Positions 1 through 10,500 of a stretch of DNA of 64,000 nucleotides are shown one piece after another (within the stretch, counting starts at the first letter, position 1; every line of letters begins with the position of its first letter). This stretch comes from Coxiellaceae bacterium (lineage in GTDB: Bacteria > Pseudomonadota > Gammaproteobacteria > Coxiellales > Coxiellaceae): contig JARGNX010000005.1 of the NCBI GenBank assembly GCA_029210045.1, forward strand, positions 130,806-194,805. The letters are read 5' to 3'. The translations under genes and the position numbers were made by a program. Below the pieces are notes generated by a model that was not told the origin of the DNA, searched no databases, and saw nothing but the letters and a program-made list of their open reading frames with translations.

Positions 1-3000
1 TGAGATTCTTGTGAATCAAGTTTAGACTTGACATTAACATGATTGATATGGCCTGTTGCTTTTTTAATGTGTATTTTTGCATTGTCTAAATTGAAATAGT
101 CAAGATTTTTAAACTGAGCTTTATCAATATTCCACTGCAAGGGCACTTGAGTGACGATGGTGCTATCTGAGTTACTAAAATCCACACCTGCGCTGAGTAA
201 GTATGGTTTTTTAAAGCCGAAAGTACCGCTTATTCCGCGATTCTTTTGATGGATATGGGTTTCCAGTGTTGCGCCACGCGTATGGACTGTATCGACATCA
301 AAAACAGCATGTTTAACATTTAACCCATAGGCGTTATCCATGTCTAAATGACCACCATGGAATTCCGCTGATTGCGCGGTGATGCCGCCTGGACCCAGCA
401 CATCCTGCTGCACAGTAGTGCTGGAGTAGCCTAAGCGAACTTCAGCAATCGGCAAGTCTTTTACTGATTTTACATCATGACCAAATATCACATGCTCTGC
501 TAGTTTGTAAGGCAGGTTTTGTTGTGCAATACCAGCTGTAATTAAAGCCATGGTCTGTACAGTATCTAAGCCAATTGTGACAGCTGTAATCATGCGCTCA
601 GTAAGGCTTTTGGCATTTTGCCATTGGTTGAGTGAACGTGCTAGGGGGGCATTTTTCAAAGGATCTTGGTGACCTTTTATTGGTATACCTAACACACGTG
701 TTAGTTCAGCATTAATTTTGCTGCCACTTTGCTGAACCTTAGCTATTTTTCGTGCAAAGTGTATCCTTTCACCTTTGGGAACTACGGTAACAAATTTGCC
801 ATGAGGTGCATACACTAATGTGTCAGACCCATTAATACCTTTGGTATCTGATTTCACCTGAACGTTTTTTTGGCCACTCAATAATTTGCTGGGATGGAAA
901 TTTTTTGATACGTTGGGATCATCGCTATTTTTAAAACCCACACGATTATGTTTAATTTGTCGGGTGTTTTCGCCTATTTCATCATACAGATTCACTGCTT
1001 TATGCCCATGTACAGTGACATTTTTTTTGGCTATGGCATTAATGCTGGTACCATTCACGGCACCTTCTTTTGACTCAATCAACGTTTCTCCATCACGTGA
1101 CGCCATGGTGTTTTCTGTTACTACCTTGTGGTGCTCTTTTACGGTTTGGTGGTCGAATGGACCGTGCCAGCGCTTTCTTGGTTTGTCATCCCACTGATGG
1201 ACATGTGGTTTAATAGTTACGCCTTTATCACCTGAAGTGACATTATCTCCATTTGAAATAACATGTGTGTTTTTTACATTAAGATAATCCTTGGCGTGAT
1301 TGTAATATCGTCCATCGACATCACCTTTGACATTTTTCCCATCAACATTGCCCAAAGATTGAGTTATAATGCTAGCGCCATTCGTCGTTTTATAAGTAAC
1401 ATTATTTTCTTGAAGATGCTTTCTGGCAACGATCTGTACGGTAACATTAGAATCAAAAGAGCCATGAATATTTACTTTCGGTGCCGTTAGTGCGATTGGC
1501 ATAAGGCCACGATAGTGCTTATTCCACATGTCTGTATTCTTATCCGAATACAATATGACAGTATCATTAACGTAACCAACTTTGGTTTCTTGACCGGCTG
1601 TATAATGCTGATCGTCATGAACGGCTTTGCCTTTACCGTTGAAGTATGTGCGATGCAAGCCATCTTTATCTTCGCTGAAAAAACTAGCGCCTTTTTCTCC
1701 CGTGATATGTTCTACTTTTTTATGTTCTGCATAACGTATATCAAGCGCTGCCCCCTTACCCAGATGAATTTTATGCACAGCATCATCACCACCCCGTAAC
1801 GCTAGCGTGGCTTTATTCTTTAAATCCACATCATCAAATTCAGTTTTGCAATTAACCGCTTCAACACCAGCCGTTTTACCTTCAGCTGTTAATGTATGTA
1901 TTTTAGCCTTACCATTGATGAGAACAACTTGACTGTCTTTAAGCTGAGCATCATCTAGTGTGTTTATGCAATTCTTAGATACTAGTATTCGATTTTTATT
2001 GTCACTGTGTAAGTGTTCAACATGTGTTTTACCGTTGGCAGTGATCAATTGACCACGACCGTGTAGGTTTTTTACCGAGACATCAGAGGCATTAAATTGA
2101 TAACGTGTGCTTTTAGCGGTATTTAAATCAGCAGCATGGAATACCGAGTGGCTCCCATTAACTGTGCCACTGCCATCAATTTGGCCCTGCACAAGCATCA
2201 TCGATTGCAGCATGTTTATCTGTGCATTACTATGCAGGTTATTTGTAACAAATTGGCTGTGTGTTGGCGTAAATTTATCGGCTTTGATCGTTAAATTGTT
2301 GGTATGAATACTGCTGTGGTCAAATGGCATGCCATGTTGAATAGTCACATCGGATGCTGACACGGTAGTGTTATAGGCAGTGGGCTGAACCATATATACT
2401 TTTACGCCGCGTATGAAATTACCATTGGCAGATAGGTTGGTATCACCATAAACGCCCACAAGACTATATTGCGCGCGTGTTAAATCACCGTTAGCGCCGT
2501 AGCCTACATTTACCAGCGCACTTTGGAATGCCGTTAATCCCGCATGAAGTGACAGCTTAGCTCTTACCAAGTTGAACTCACTTGTGTTACCGAAGGTTAA
2601 ATCCACTCCAGCTGATACAGCTGAAGAATCATTTAAACCTGACAGTAAGGTGAGCGGTATGGGTGCAATGCCTTTGACGCACATCTGCCATGATGGTGTT
2701 GACGTTACCGAAGCCGAATAGTTGTTCACCCCGGTCACAATCGAAAACGCAGTAGTAGCGATCCCTTTAAGAATTTGTGATGTCAATAGGGCGATACGCA
2801 ATTGTAACAAAGTGTTATCTTTATAGTCTTGTTGGAAAGTATTGTAGGCCGCCTTTGCTTGAACGTAGCTTGACTTTGCTTTTAATAGTGTATTAACCGC
2901 GATGCTTAATGGAACACCAACAGGCGGGTACGCAATGCTTACAGCAGTGGTTGCTGCTGTGACTCCTGCAATCACAATGTGTTTTGGTTTTATGTGATGT

Positions 3001-4895
3001 ACGCCGGTTTGAATATAAACCATAGCGCTAAGGCTTACGATGGTATTTACATTAAATTCTGCGGCACGAATAACGCCTAGCCCTAAAAATAGACCGCCCT
3101 CAACGGAGATTGTGCCTTTTACTTTTGTGTTTGCGCCAACAATCATGGTGGCCAGTGAATTAAAATAAGCATCATTTCGAACGTTTAGTGGGCCGCGTAT
3201 ATATTGATACCGCGTAGCGAGTGACATCAAGTCTTCGGTGTGTAATGACCCGCGATGACGAAAGCGTTTAACGTTGACATTGGTTTTTTCTTCAACATCA
3301 GTTTCGCTGTTTTCTTTGGTATCGAAATCTCTGCCCTTTACAATAAGATTCTTGGCGCTAACTTTAGCAGTGCGTTGAAATGTGGTTTGTTTTGACTCCA
3401 TTTGCACTGTCGACGTACTATGAACTTCTCCTTCGATATCTGCTCGATGATTGCTATTGATAATGATAGGGCTTCGACTGGCGATATATCCAGGTACTTT
3501 TAAATAGGGTGCGTCGATATTTAGTCTGAAAAGAGGGTCTGTAGAAAATTGACGAACATCACCATGAATGATCATCAACTTTTCAGCTTCTAAGACCAAG
3601 CGTCCAGAGGTTACCTGTATATCACCATTGATATCCATGCGTTTACTGTTAAATTGCAGCAACTTGCTGGGATCACTGTGATGTTGTTGGAACTTCACAT
3701 CGTAACCCACTGGCATAGCACGATGTTGATCAGCTGCTAAACCTCGATTATATTCACTGAGGCGATCATAATATGCTTGTTTAAAGGGCGAGGGTAGTGA
3801 AGGGTCAGCAACGTGATGCCCATTAAAACGCAGCGATTGATTATAATAAACTGAACAATTTAATTCCGTATGCATTTCACTCTTCTGCACAAATGTTCCA
3901 TTTACAATCAAATTGGCACTTTCAGAGTAAGCAATGCCATCATCTGCATGAATTTGTGTGACACCATTGCAGTAGTGTAAGTGAGATTGATTAATGCTAG
4001 AAGCTGTAATAGTGGCATCTTTATGTTTAAGGATACCATCCCACTGGTGATCTATCGCTGTTAATCGGCAGTGTTTTTTACTGTATAATACAGCCTCCGA
4101 CCCAAGCAGTATTTCACCTGTTAATATCTCCATGGCATCATCAGCTGTGACCATCTGTCGCTGGGCATATTGTTGAGTTTGGATCTCTAGCTTGCTACTA
4201 TCAATGCGATTATTACTGTCAACACGTCCTGCAATGATGCTTAAGTCGTTAGTATCTATCGCGTTGTTGAGTTGACATTGTTGAGCACAATATAATTTTA
4301 TTTTATTTTGTTTTTTTTTTCTGGTGTCGTCATAGCTGATTTCATGCGCATCAATTGTAATGTGATCTGACGTTTTAGGTAATTGGCGGCATTCAACTTT
4401 ACCTTCTGATAAAACCTGTATTGACTGATAAGGAGTAATACCTTCAATAATAATATTGTATCGACTAGTAATCACAGCGTTGAAATTATTGATTGACACT
4501 GTAGCAATGATTTTATCATCCCAAAAAATGGGCTGACATGATTTATTCTTAGCAAAACAATCATCAAGATTAATTTTGAAATAAGCTTTACCACATTGGG
4601 GTACACCTTCAGCATTTATTTGATTGAAAGACGGATGATACGCATTGGCTTTTGCGGCATGATGGTGTTGATTGATCACACCTTGTATTTCAGCCCAGCG
4701 CGATTTCATCTGCAATTCAAGGCGAAATAGAAGCGCATTTACAATATATCGCGTATAGCCATTAACTAGAGCTAATTGATTTATTAGGTCATCACGATTA
4801 TCTATGTACTCTTCAGTAGGGATTACATCCTTGTTTACCCTAAGCTTATTTACGAAATAATCACGCTGACCAAACCTATAGGGCCTATGTCGCAT
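1..4895 (-). CDS. Giant haemagglutinin/adhesin-like protein, 3' end outside window
   Basis: An uninterrupted minus-strand frame starts at an ATG at 4895 (preceded by GAGA, then the start after seven bases) and is still open at base 1, giving more than 1630 residues. The N-terminus has no signal peptide (MRHRPYRFGQRDYF). Most of the protein is made of short Asn/Val/Ser/His-rich strands such as 'ANGKTHVEHLHSDN' and 'NNLTIKADKF', the texture of beta-helical filamentous haemagglutinin or large surface adhesins. About residues 600-720 are instead helical and hydrophobic (VIAGVTAATTAVSIAYPPVG) with a further hydrophobic stretch after it. It lies 14 bases downstream of the preceding coiled-coil gene, so it is probably the last gene of that operon. 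The function as a secreted or surface protein is inferred from texture; no exact family was recognised, and the missing signal peptide leaves the export route open. Confidence 0.8.
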   Translation of the reverse strand, partial: MRHRPYRFGQRDYFVNKLRVNKDVIPTEEYIDNRDDLINQLALVNGYTRYIVNALLFRLELQMKSRWAEIQGVINQHHHAAKANAYHPSFNQINAEGVPQCGKAYFKINLDDCFAKNKSCQPIFWDDKIIATVSINNFNAVITSRYNIIIEGITPYQSIQVLSEGKVECRQLPKTSDHITIDAHEISYDDTRKKKQNKIKLYCAQQCQLNNAIDTNDLSIIAGRVDSNNRIDSSKLEIQTQQYAQRQMVTADDAMEILTGEILLGSEAVLYSKKHCRLTAIDHQWDGILKHKDATITASSINQSHLHYCNGVTQIHADDGIAYSESANLIVNGTFVQKSEMHTELNCSVYYNQSLRFNGHHVADPSLPSPFKQAYYDRLSEYNRGLAADQHRAMPVGYDVKFQQHHSDPSKLLQFNSKRMDINGDIQVTSGRLVLEAEKLMIIHGDVRQFSTDPLFRLNIDAPYLKVPGYIASRSPIIINSNHRADIEGEVHSTSTVQMESKQTTFQRTAKVSAKNLIVKGRDFDTKENSETDVEEKTNVNVKRFRHRGSLHTEDLMSLATRYQYIRGPLNVRNDAYFNSLATMIVGANTKVKGTISVEGGLFLGLGVIRAAEFNVNTIVSLSAMVYIQTGVHHIKPKHIVIAGVTAATTAVSIAYPPVGVPLSIAVNTLLKAKSSYVQAKAAYNTFQQDYKDNTLLQLRIALLTSQILKGIATTAFSIVTGVNNYSASVTSTPSWQMCVKGIAPIPLTLLSGLNDSSAVSAGVDLTFGNTSEFNLVRAKLSLHAGLTAFQSALVNVGYGANGDLTRAQYSLVGVYGDTNLSANGNFIRGVKVYMVQPTAYNTTVSASDVTIQHGMPFDHSSIHTNNLTIKADKFTPTHSQFVTNNLHSNAQINMLQSMMLVQGQIDGSGTVNGSHSVFHAADLNTAKSTRYQFNASDVSVKNLHGRGQLITANGKTHVEHLHSDNKNRILVSKNCINTLDDAQLKDSQVVLINGKAKIHTLTAEGKTAGVEAVNCKTEFDDVDLKNKATLALRGGDDAVHKIHLGKGAALDIRYAEHKKVEHITGEKGASFFSEDKDGLHRTYFNGKGKAVHDDQHYTAGQETKVGYVNDTVILYSDKNTDMWNKHYRGLMPIALTAPKVNIHGSFDSNVTVQIVARKHLQENNVTYKTTNGASIITQSLGNVDGKNVKGDVDGRYYNHAKDYLNVKNTHVISNGDNVTSGDKGVTIKPHVHQWDDKPRKRWHGPFDHQTVKEHHKVVTENTMASRDGETLIESKEGAVNGTSINAIAKKNVTVHGHKAVNLYDEIGENTRQIKHNRVGFKNSDDPNVSKNFHPSKLLSGQKNVQVKSDTKGINGSDTLVYAPHGKFVTVVPKGERIHFARKIAKVQQSGSKINAELTRVLGIPIKGHQDPLKNAPLARSLNQWQNAKSLTERMITAVTIGLDTVQTMALITAGIAQQNLPYKLAEHVIFGHDVKSVKDLPIAEVRLGYSSTTVQQDVLGPGGITAQSAEFHGGHLDMDNAYGLNVKHAVFDVDTVHTRGATLETHIHQKNRGISGTFGFKKPYLLSAGVDFSNSDSTIVTQVPLQWNIDKAQFKNLDYFNLDNAKIHIKKATGHINHVNVKSKLDSQES

Positions 4896-4909
4896 AAGGA
4901 GTCTCTCGT

Positions 4910-5881
4910 TTAATATTTAGCTGATCTTCTGGTCTCTATTTCTTCATTATTTGCGGCTTCAGCTGGAGGCGCGCTTGGAATAACAGCTGATTTATTAAAA
5001 GTACTAGCATGACAATGAACAAGTTGAGACTCATGCTGCAGGTCAGCAGATTTAGTTTCTTCAATCACACAACCCTCACTCGGTTCTAATGCTATTACTT
5101 TTTCTTGATTTTCTATTGAGCGCAACAAAAGGCAACGTTCTCTTTGAGCTCGTGTATCAGATATATTTTGTTCATTCGAATTGTGTGCATTCATCACCAT
5201 ATCTGCCGCCTTAATTAATGAAGTTAACATGTTCGGGTGAGCGTAAGATTGAGAATGATGATTTTTTTTGTAATCTTCTAATTGGTGTATCAATGTTGGA
5301 ATGGTTTTTAAATAAGCTTCACGATTTTTTACTAATGCATTATGTTCAATTTCAAGGCTTGTATAGGCTAAGCCTAAATGCGCAAGCTTAGCGTTTAGCA
5401 CTTCAAGCTCATGTGTTTTATTTTTATTAGCAGATCTTAAGTCTTTTATTTCTGACTGATCTTGAGTAACGAGTGATTCATAATCATACACTTTTATAGC
5501 TACCTCAGATATTTTTGCTTGAACCTCCAAGGCTGCGAGGGTTGCTCGTGCTGGAGTGCCATTAGCACGAAACATACTGTTCATTGACATGCCTTTGATT
5601 AAATCAATTACCTTAATGGCTAATGCTTTTTTATAATCTGGTGTATATACGTTACCCATTGCTTTTACATTAGATTGCGCTTTATGTTCATGTCCACAAC
5701 TGTGTTTTTCGGTTGTAGGCTCTACTATGTGCAATTCCTCAGCTAACTCTCTTACTTGACGTGCGATAGCCTTGGCTACGTCTGTATCACGGCAGAACCA
5801 CCAATCACCAAAGTGACCATTTTTAAATTCCTCGTGAACGGTTTGAATGAATTTTTTTGATTGTTGTAATGTCAATGGCAT
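4910..5881 (-). CDS. Unrecognised coiled-coil protein
   Basis: 323 residues; ATG preceded by AGGAGC, a good ribosome binding site. The N-terminal part (about 1-60) is helical with a Trp-rich spot (FGDWWFCRD). Residues about 130-230 are a long heptad-like coiled coil (Gln/Glu/Lys/Leu-rich), and the last 80 residues are low in order with several cysteines and histidines. No signal peptide or membrane segment is visible. It sits 11 bases after the upstream gene and 14 bases before the giant adhesin-like gene, so the three are probably co-transcribed. The role is unknown. Possibilities are a cytoplasmic partner or chaperone of the giant protein, or an exported effector; nothing in the sequence decides between them. 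Confidence 0.75.
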   Translation of the reverse strand: MPLTLQQSKKFIQTVHEEFKNGHFGDWWFCRDTDVAKAIARQVRELAEELHIVEPTTEKHSCGHEHKAQSNVKAMGNVYTPDYKKALAIKVIDLIKGMSMNSMFRANGTPARATLAALEVQAKISEVAIKVYDYESLVTQDQSEIKDLRSANKNKTHELEVLNAKLAHLGLAYTSLEIEHNALVKNREAYLKTIPTLIHQLEDYKKNHHSQSYAHPNMLTSLIKAADMVMNAHNSNEQNISDTRAQRERCLLLRSIENQEKVIALEPSEGCVIEETKSADLQHESQLVHCHASTFNKSAVIPSAPPAEAANNEEIETRRSAKY

Positions 5882-5892
5882 TTTACTTGCTC

Positions 5893-7299
5893 CTAAGGTT
5901 TATGTTTTATATTTAAGTTGAATTCGATGCCGTCTTCAGTATTAACGGCAGTATGACCAGCGCAAACTTCAGCAATTCGTACAGCCTGGTTTATATTTAT
6001 TTCTCTTATCTCTTCACCACCAGCGCTGCCTAAACTGTAAAGATCGTCAACTCCGGTTATTACACATAGTTTTGTATATAGAGTTTTATCATCAGGTGAC
6101 AGGTGTATTACTGGCGTTTTAAGGCTGGTGTCTACCCACGAGGTTAATTGCAACAGCATTTTATGATTATTAGTTATTGTGATACTGAATTTAAATGTTT
6201 GTAGCTCTAGCCGAGAAGCTGAATAAGTAATAATTTTAGTGTGAAGATTGCTAATAAACGCTTGCATTGTGTGTTTATTTGATTGTGTGTCGATTACATT
6301 GTGTTGCTGCCAGAAGGTAAACGCTCGACGCATATGTTTATTTCTAAATTGATCGCCTATCTTCTGTAACACTCTGTGTTGTTTTTTTTCTTCATTATTA
6401 TTATCTTGTTTTTCTCTGCCAAGTATTCCGCAAAATGCCTCTTTTGCATCCAAAAACAGGCTTGTATCACCTGGTGGGGTGGGAGCAATAGGGCGTTCTC
6501 TTCTCACCTCATCTGCTAATGGTAGTCGAAATATTCTAATGCTATATTCTAACAGCTGTTCCAGCTGTGGTACGATTGATAAGTATGGAAACATACAATC
6601 GGCTATTCGATTACCGCTTATTTTTTCAGCTAATTGGTGACGATATTCCCTCATTGGCATTAAGGCATTCGCAATACTGTTTATTGTTGCGCCTACTATA
6701 GTTTCAGATTTATTATCGATGTGATAGGCACTGTGACATTCAATATGATTACGCAAGTAATTAAAGGTGTTGCGATTCTTTAAAAACCCAGCCAGTTCTG
6801 TTGCTGTGACTGTGTGGTCTACGGCACCTGATTGCTTGTTAACAACTCGTAAATGTGCTTGGGCGTTAAATACACCATGCTTCTGCAACTTTATGAAGTG
6901 GTCACAATAGTGCGTCTTATTAAATATCGCAGATACATGAAGTAAAGTATATTCAACACAGTAAGATTTGTTTTTTGTTAACGCATGTAAAAAGGACTCT
7001 GTATCATTGCTAGAAAGATAGTTGTCAATATCATTGAACTGCTGTACTTCATCACAATAATAGTAATGCAGGCTGCTTTGTTTTGATTCTGCAGTGGTTT
7101 TAGGCCATTGAACAAACGCAGTTTGCTGTTTATCATTTTGAATAACGCGTTCAAGCTTATAAAGATTGGTTGCTGCCTTTTCTTCTGGATCCAATGGTGT
7201 AGCAACTGAAATTGTACCATTGTCATTTTGCATTACTCGTGGCAATTCTATTTCTTTGAGCTGACTTATGCTTGGTCTCTTTTTCTCTTTATGCCTCAC
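5893..7299 (-). CDS. Unrecognised protein with a possible degenerate ankyrin segment
   Basis: 468 residues. The start is a GTG at 7299 with AGGAAAG just upstream. Residues about 90-150 read like one worn ankyrin unit (a 'TLLHVSAIFNKTHYCDHFIKL'-like helix pair followed by 'KHGVFNAQAH'), which is suggestive but only a single unit. The rest is mixed alpha/beta with no catalytic motif recognised and no signal peptide or membrane span. It is the first gene of the three-gene minus-strand run that ends in the giant adhesin-like protein. The 214 bases upstream are very A+T rich and contain a TATAAT on the minus strand (7417-7422) without a convincing -35 partner, so the operon probably starts here. 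Confidence 0.7.
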   Translation of the reverse strand: MRHKEKKRPSISQLKEIELPRVMQNDNGTISVATPLDPEEKAATNLYKLERVIQNDKQQTAFVQWPKTTAESKQSSLHYYYCDEVQQFNDIDNYLSSNDTESFLHALTKNKSYCVEYTLLHVSAIFNKTHYCDHFIKLQKHGVFNAQAHLRVVNKQSGAVDHTVTATELAGFLKNRNTFNYLRNHIECHSAYHIDNKSETIVGATINSIANALMPMREYRHQLAEKISGNRIADCMFPYLSIVPQLEQLLEYSIRIFRLPLADEVRRERPIAPTPPGDTSLFLDAKEAFCGILGREKQDNNNEEKKQHRVLQKIGDQFRNKHMRRAFTFWQQHNVIDTQSNKHTMQAFISNLHTKIITYSASRLELQTFKFSITITNNHKMLLQLTSWVDTSLKTPVIHLSPDDKTLYTKLCVITGVDDLYSLGSAGGEEIREININQAVRIAEVCAGHTAVNTEDGIEFNLNIKHKP

Positions 7300-7513
7300 T
7301 CTTCTTTCCTACCGTTTCTTAATTACATATTCCCCAAATTGTACTCATGCTGTAGGTTGATCAATAGGGTAATAAATACGGTATTGGGTATTAAAAAATT
7401 CTATTTCGATAAATTAATTATATAAATTTATACTGTTGGAAAGTTTTTTTTGAGTATTTATATGGGAATATTAGCTGCAAAAGTAATATCTAACTATTGC
7501 CTCACTAAATACC

Positions 7514-10500
7514 CTATTTTATATTGAACCCGCCAACCACGGCCAATTCGTCACCTTTTGCTTCTTCGTTATTCTCATCCACTGCCGTATTACCAAAGTG
7601 TTGACCAGCTAACTGCACGGCTGTATCTGCGTTGAGTACAAATTTATACACAATTTGGGGAGGGATGAGGTCAACAACAGCGAATCGATCTGTAGATACC
7701 GGTATAACAGTATGCGCTATCTTATTGCGAGTTTTATGTAAACAAGTAAAGTTATCTTGATTAAAGCTATTATTACAGATCTTAATCAAGCGATGGTAAT
7801 CATTAGCTGCAACTGAATCCGCAGGTATATCGCGTAACTGGTTGAGTGACTCACCGATAATAAACAAAAATCCTCTTGCCGACATTATCGCTGATGGATC
7901 TACTTCTACGGCTTGCATAACGCCCATCTTCACTAGCCTAGGTAATAAAGCGCTTAAGTCTGCGAGAGCATGTTTAATATGATTGATGTGCAGTGCAATA
8001 AATGCCTGGGGCTCTTTATTGCGATACTCGGATCGAAATGCAACACGTTGTTGCAATACAAATTGATCGGATAATTGGTTGGCATAGGACTGTAATTTTC
8101 TCAAGCCCACTAACTGTTTTCGATTACAGCAGTCAACATGTAACTGCTGTAAGCGGTCAATATCGTTGGGTTTAATATCATGCACCAAAAAATGGCGTAG
8201 TGCAGATACTTTATCATTGCGCCTTATCTTTAATGCTATTTCACATAGGCGAATAAAGCCATAACGCATGGCTGCACCGAATTGCTGTTGTTGGCTAGCA
8301 GTAGCTTGCTCATGTAATCGATACCACTTCATCACGTTTTCTATGCGCAACGCCATGTCATCAAAGGTTTGTTTCAGTGCTGGTGATCCTTGATGTCCTG
8401 ACTTATTAGCTGATGGTGTGCGCGCCTGTTGTTTACCACCAAAAGCCGTCAGGGCTGGATTATATATACGTCCTTCACGATGATAGTCAGTTGTTGTTTG
8501 CTTAGATTTTGTATACGGTATCAAACGTATCGCTTCGAGTTGTTGTATAGTTTTTTTCGCTGGGCCTGGCTTGCTACTTGCTGTTGGCCGGGTAACTTGC
8601 GTAGCTGCCGATTTGGGCACATGCATCGTTGGAGTTTTAATACCGGTGGGTTTTTTACTTTTTCTACGCCTTAGCTTTGATGGAGCCCTAGAAATTGCTG
8701 CAGGCTCAAGCACATGCTTATATTTAGCAACTCTGTTTGCTGTGGCAATTTCTTCCTGTATTTTAGCCTCACGTGCTGCAGCTTCCGCTTTTGCCTTCTG
8801 GTCAGCTAGCACTTTCGCTTTACGTTTCTCTTCTCTTGCTATTTGCAATGCTTTCAGCCGCTCCATATTTTTTTCTTGCTGCTGTTGTCGTGCTAATAAC
8901 TTTGCTTCTCGCCTTGCTTGCTGTTGTGCCAGCTCCTCTGGTTTAATTTCTGGAACCTCTTGCTCCTGTTTGTGTTCTGTTGCCAACTGAACCACGGGCG
9001 GCTTATGCCAGCCTAGCAGTCTATGAAGCACCGTAATGGTTGCAAAAAAGAGGGTTAAGCTGCCCAGAATCTTGGTAATAAGGGATATCGATTGATTTTT
9101 GATGGGTGCTCTGCTGTTCACCTCTTGCAATATCAGCAATGCATCGTGACGCTTGGGTTCAAGTGAATCCCAATCTATTTGTTCTGGAGTGCCCTGCAAT
9201 ATATATTTTTCATTTACGCTAAAATGAACACTGTTACGCCAATCATGGCCATAATGTTCGAGTAAATACTCATACGTCCACTCGCTATATGTTCTTCTTA
9301 ATTCATAAGTGGCCATTTGATAAAGATTGATTCTAGCTTTGTCAGCTTTTTTTCGAAGATCTAACTGATCCACCAGGCTTAGCGCCTTAGCAAAAAGCGC
9401 TTGGATTTGAGTTTCATCCCATTTATCGGTAACAACATAAAATGCTGGTAAGAAAAATGGATTGGGCACCGCAAGCGACTGTTGTAGAATAGCCATAACA
9501 GCATCACTACTGACACGCTCTGGTGTAAAGTTCAACAGTGCGCCTAGCTCTTTAAAATGCAGCACTTGGTTTTTCAATATCACTTGAGTACCATAAGTGG
9601 TTTTTCCATCGACATCACGCAATGAACTATTGGCTTTTTTCATCGACTTCAGGTACAAATGCAACTTTTGTAACGTTGTTTTATTTTGATAAGCAGTGCT
9701 CTGCAGTACAACCGACAATAGCCGCTTGGTAAGTTCATTGGGCTTGTAATGTGACGTTTTATCAATAATACGCAACGGTAATGCAGTCATTTTTATCGCA
9801 TCTTCACGGTAGTATTTAGCATATAACTCAACATACCTTACAACCCTATTGGTTAACGCAAACGCTTCATTGGCCAATGTTGTTTTAACAATTCTTTCAC
9901 CCAGGCTTCGATTAAGTGTATCTTGTATAGCAAATACATCAATCGTATCTAGTGTCGGCATAATGCGACTCTCGAGCAACGCATCATCGATTCTTTTAAT
10001 TGCAAACCTTATGTACTGCGCTATGATCTCCTGCATATGCTCAACATGCTGGTAGCCATTAAATGCTCTAAATATCATTGCTGTTGATTCATCATCAATA
10101 TCAGTTGTTTGCATTTTCTCTAGTATGTAAGTAAGCACACCAACATCTTCAGGTGTTTTGCTCACTACCTCAACCCATAATGGCAACCCAAAGCGCAACA
10201 ACTTATTGTAGTGTTTACTTTTATTTTGGTTTAATGCGTCATCCATAAAATTAAAAAATTGCTGGTGATTTTTTAAATCATCAATGGGCTGCATGTATTT
10301 TTCGGAATAGTCGAATAGCCTTAACCAGCGACTTGAATCGTCTTGTTTAAGAGTAGCCTGACCGGTCATTGCAAAAGCATTTAGCACTACACGGATTGTC
10401 GCCTCTTCCAATGGAAAGGCATCCATGCTTTCATAATTTGGATATTGCAGTTGATGACACTGCAACACCAGGGCTGCTAACGGTGTATCGATGAAATTTC

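Noticed and set aside
886..2307. Several plus-strand open frames of 66-103 codons
   Set aside because: They lie antisense to the continuous giant minus-strand gene 1-4895, whose translation is coherent throughout.
8429..8990. Two overlapping plus-strand frames with hydrophobic, Cys-rich products
   Set aside because: Antisense to the coiled-coil and linker part of the HEPN membrane protein; composition is the complement of Lys/Glu/Ala codons.
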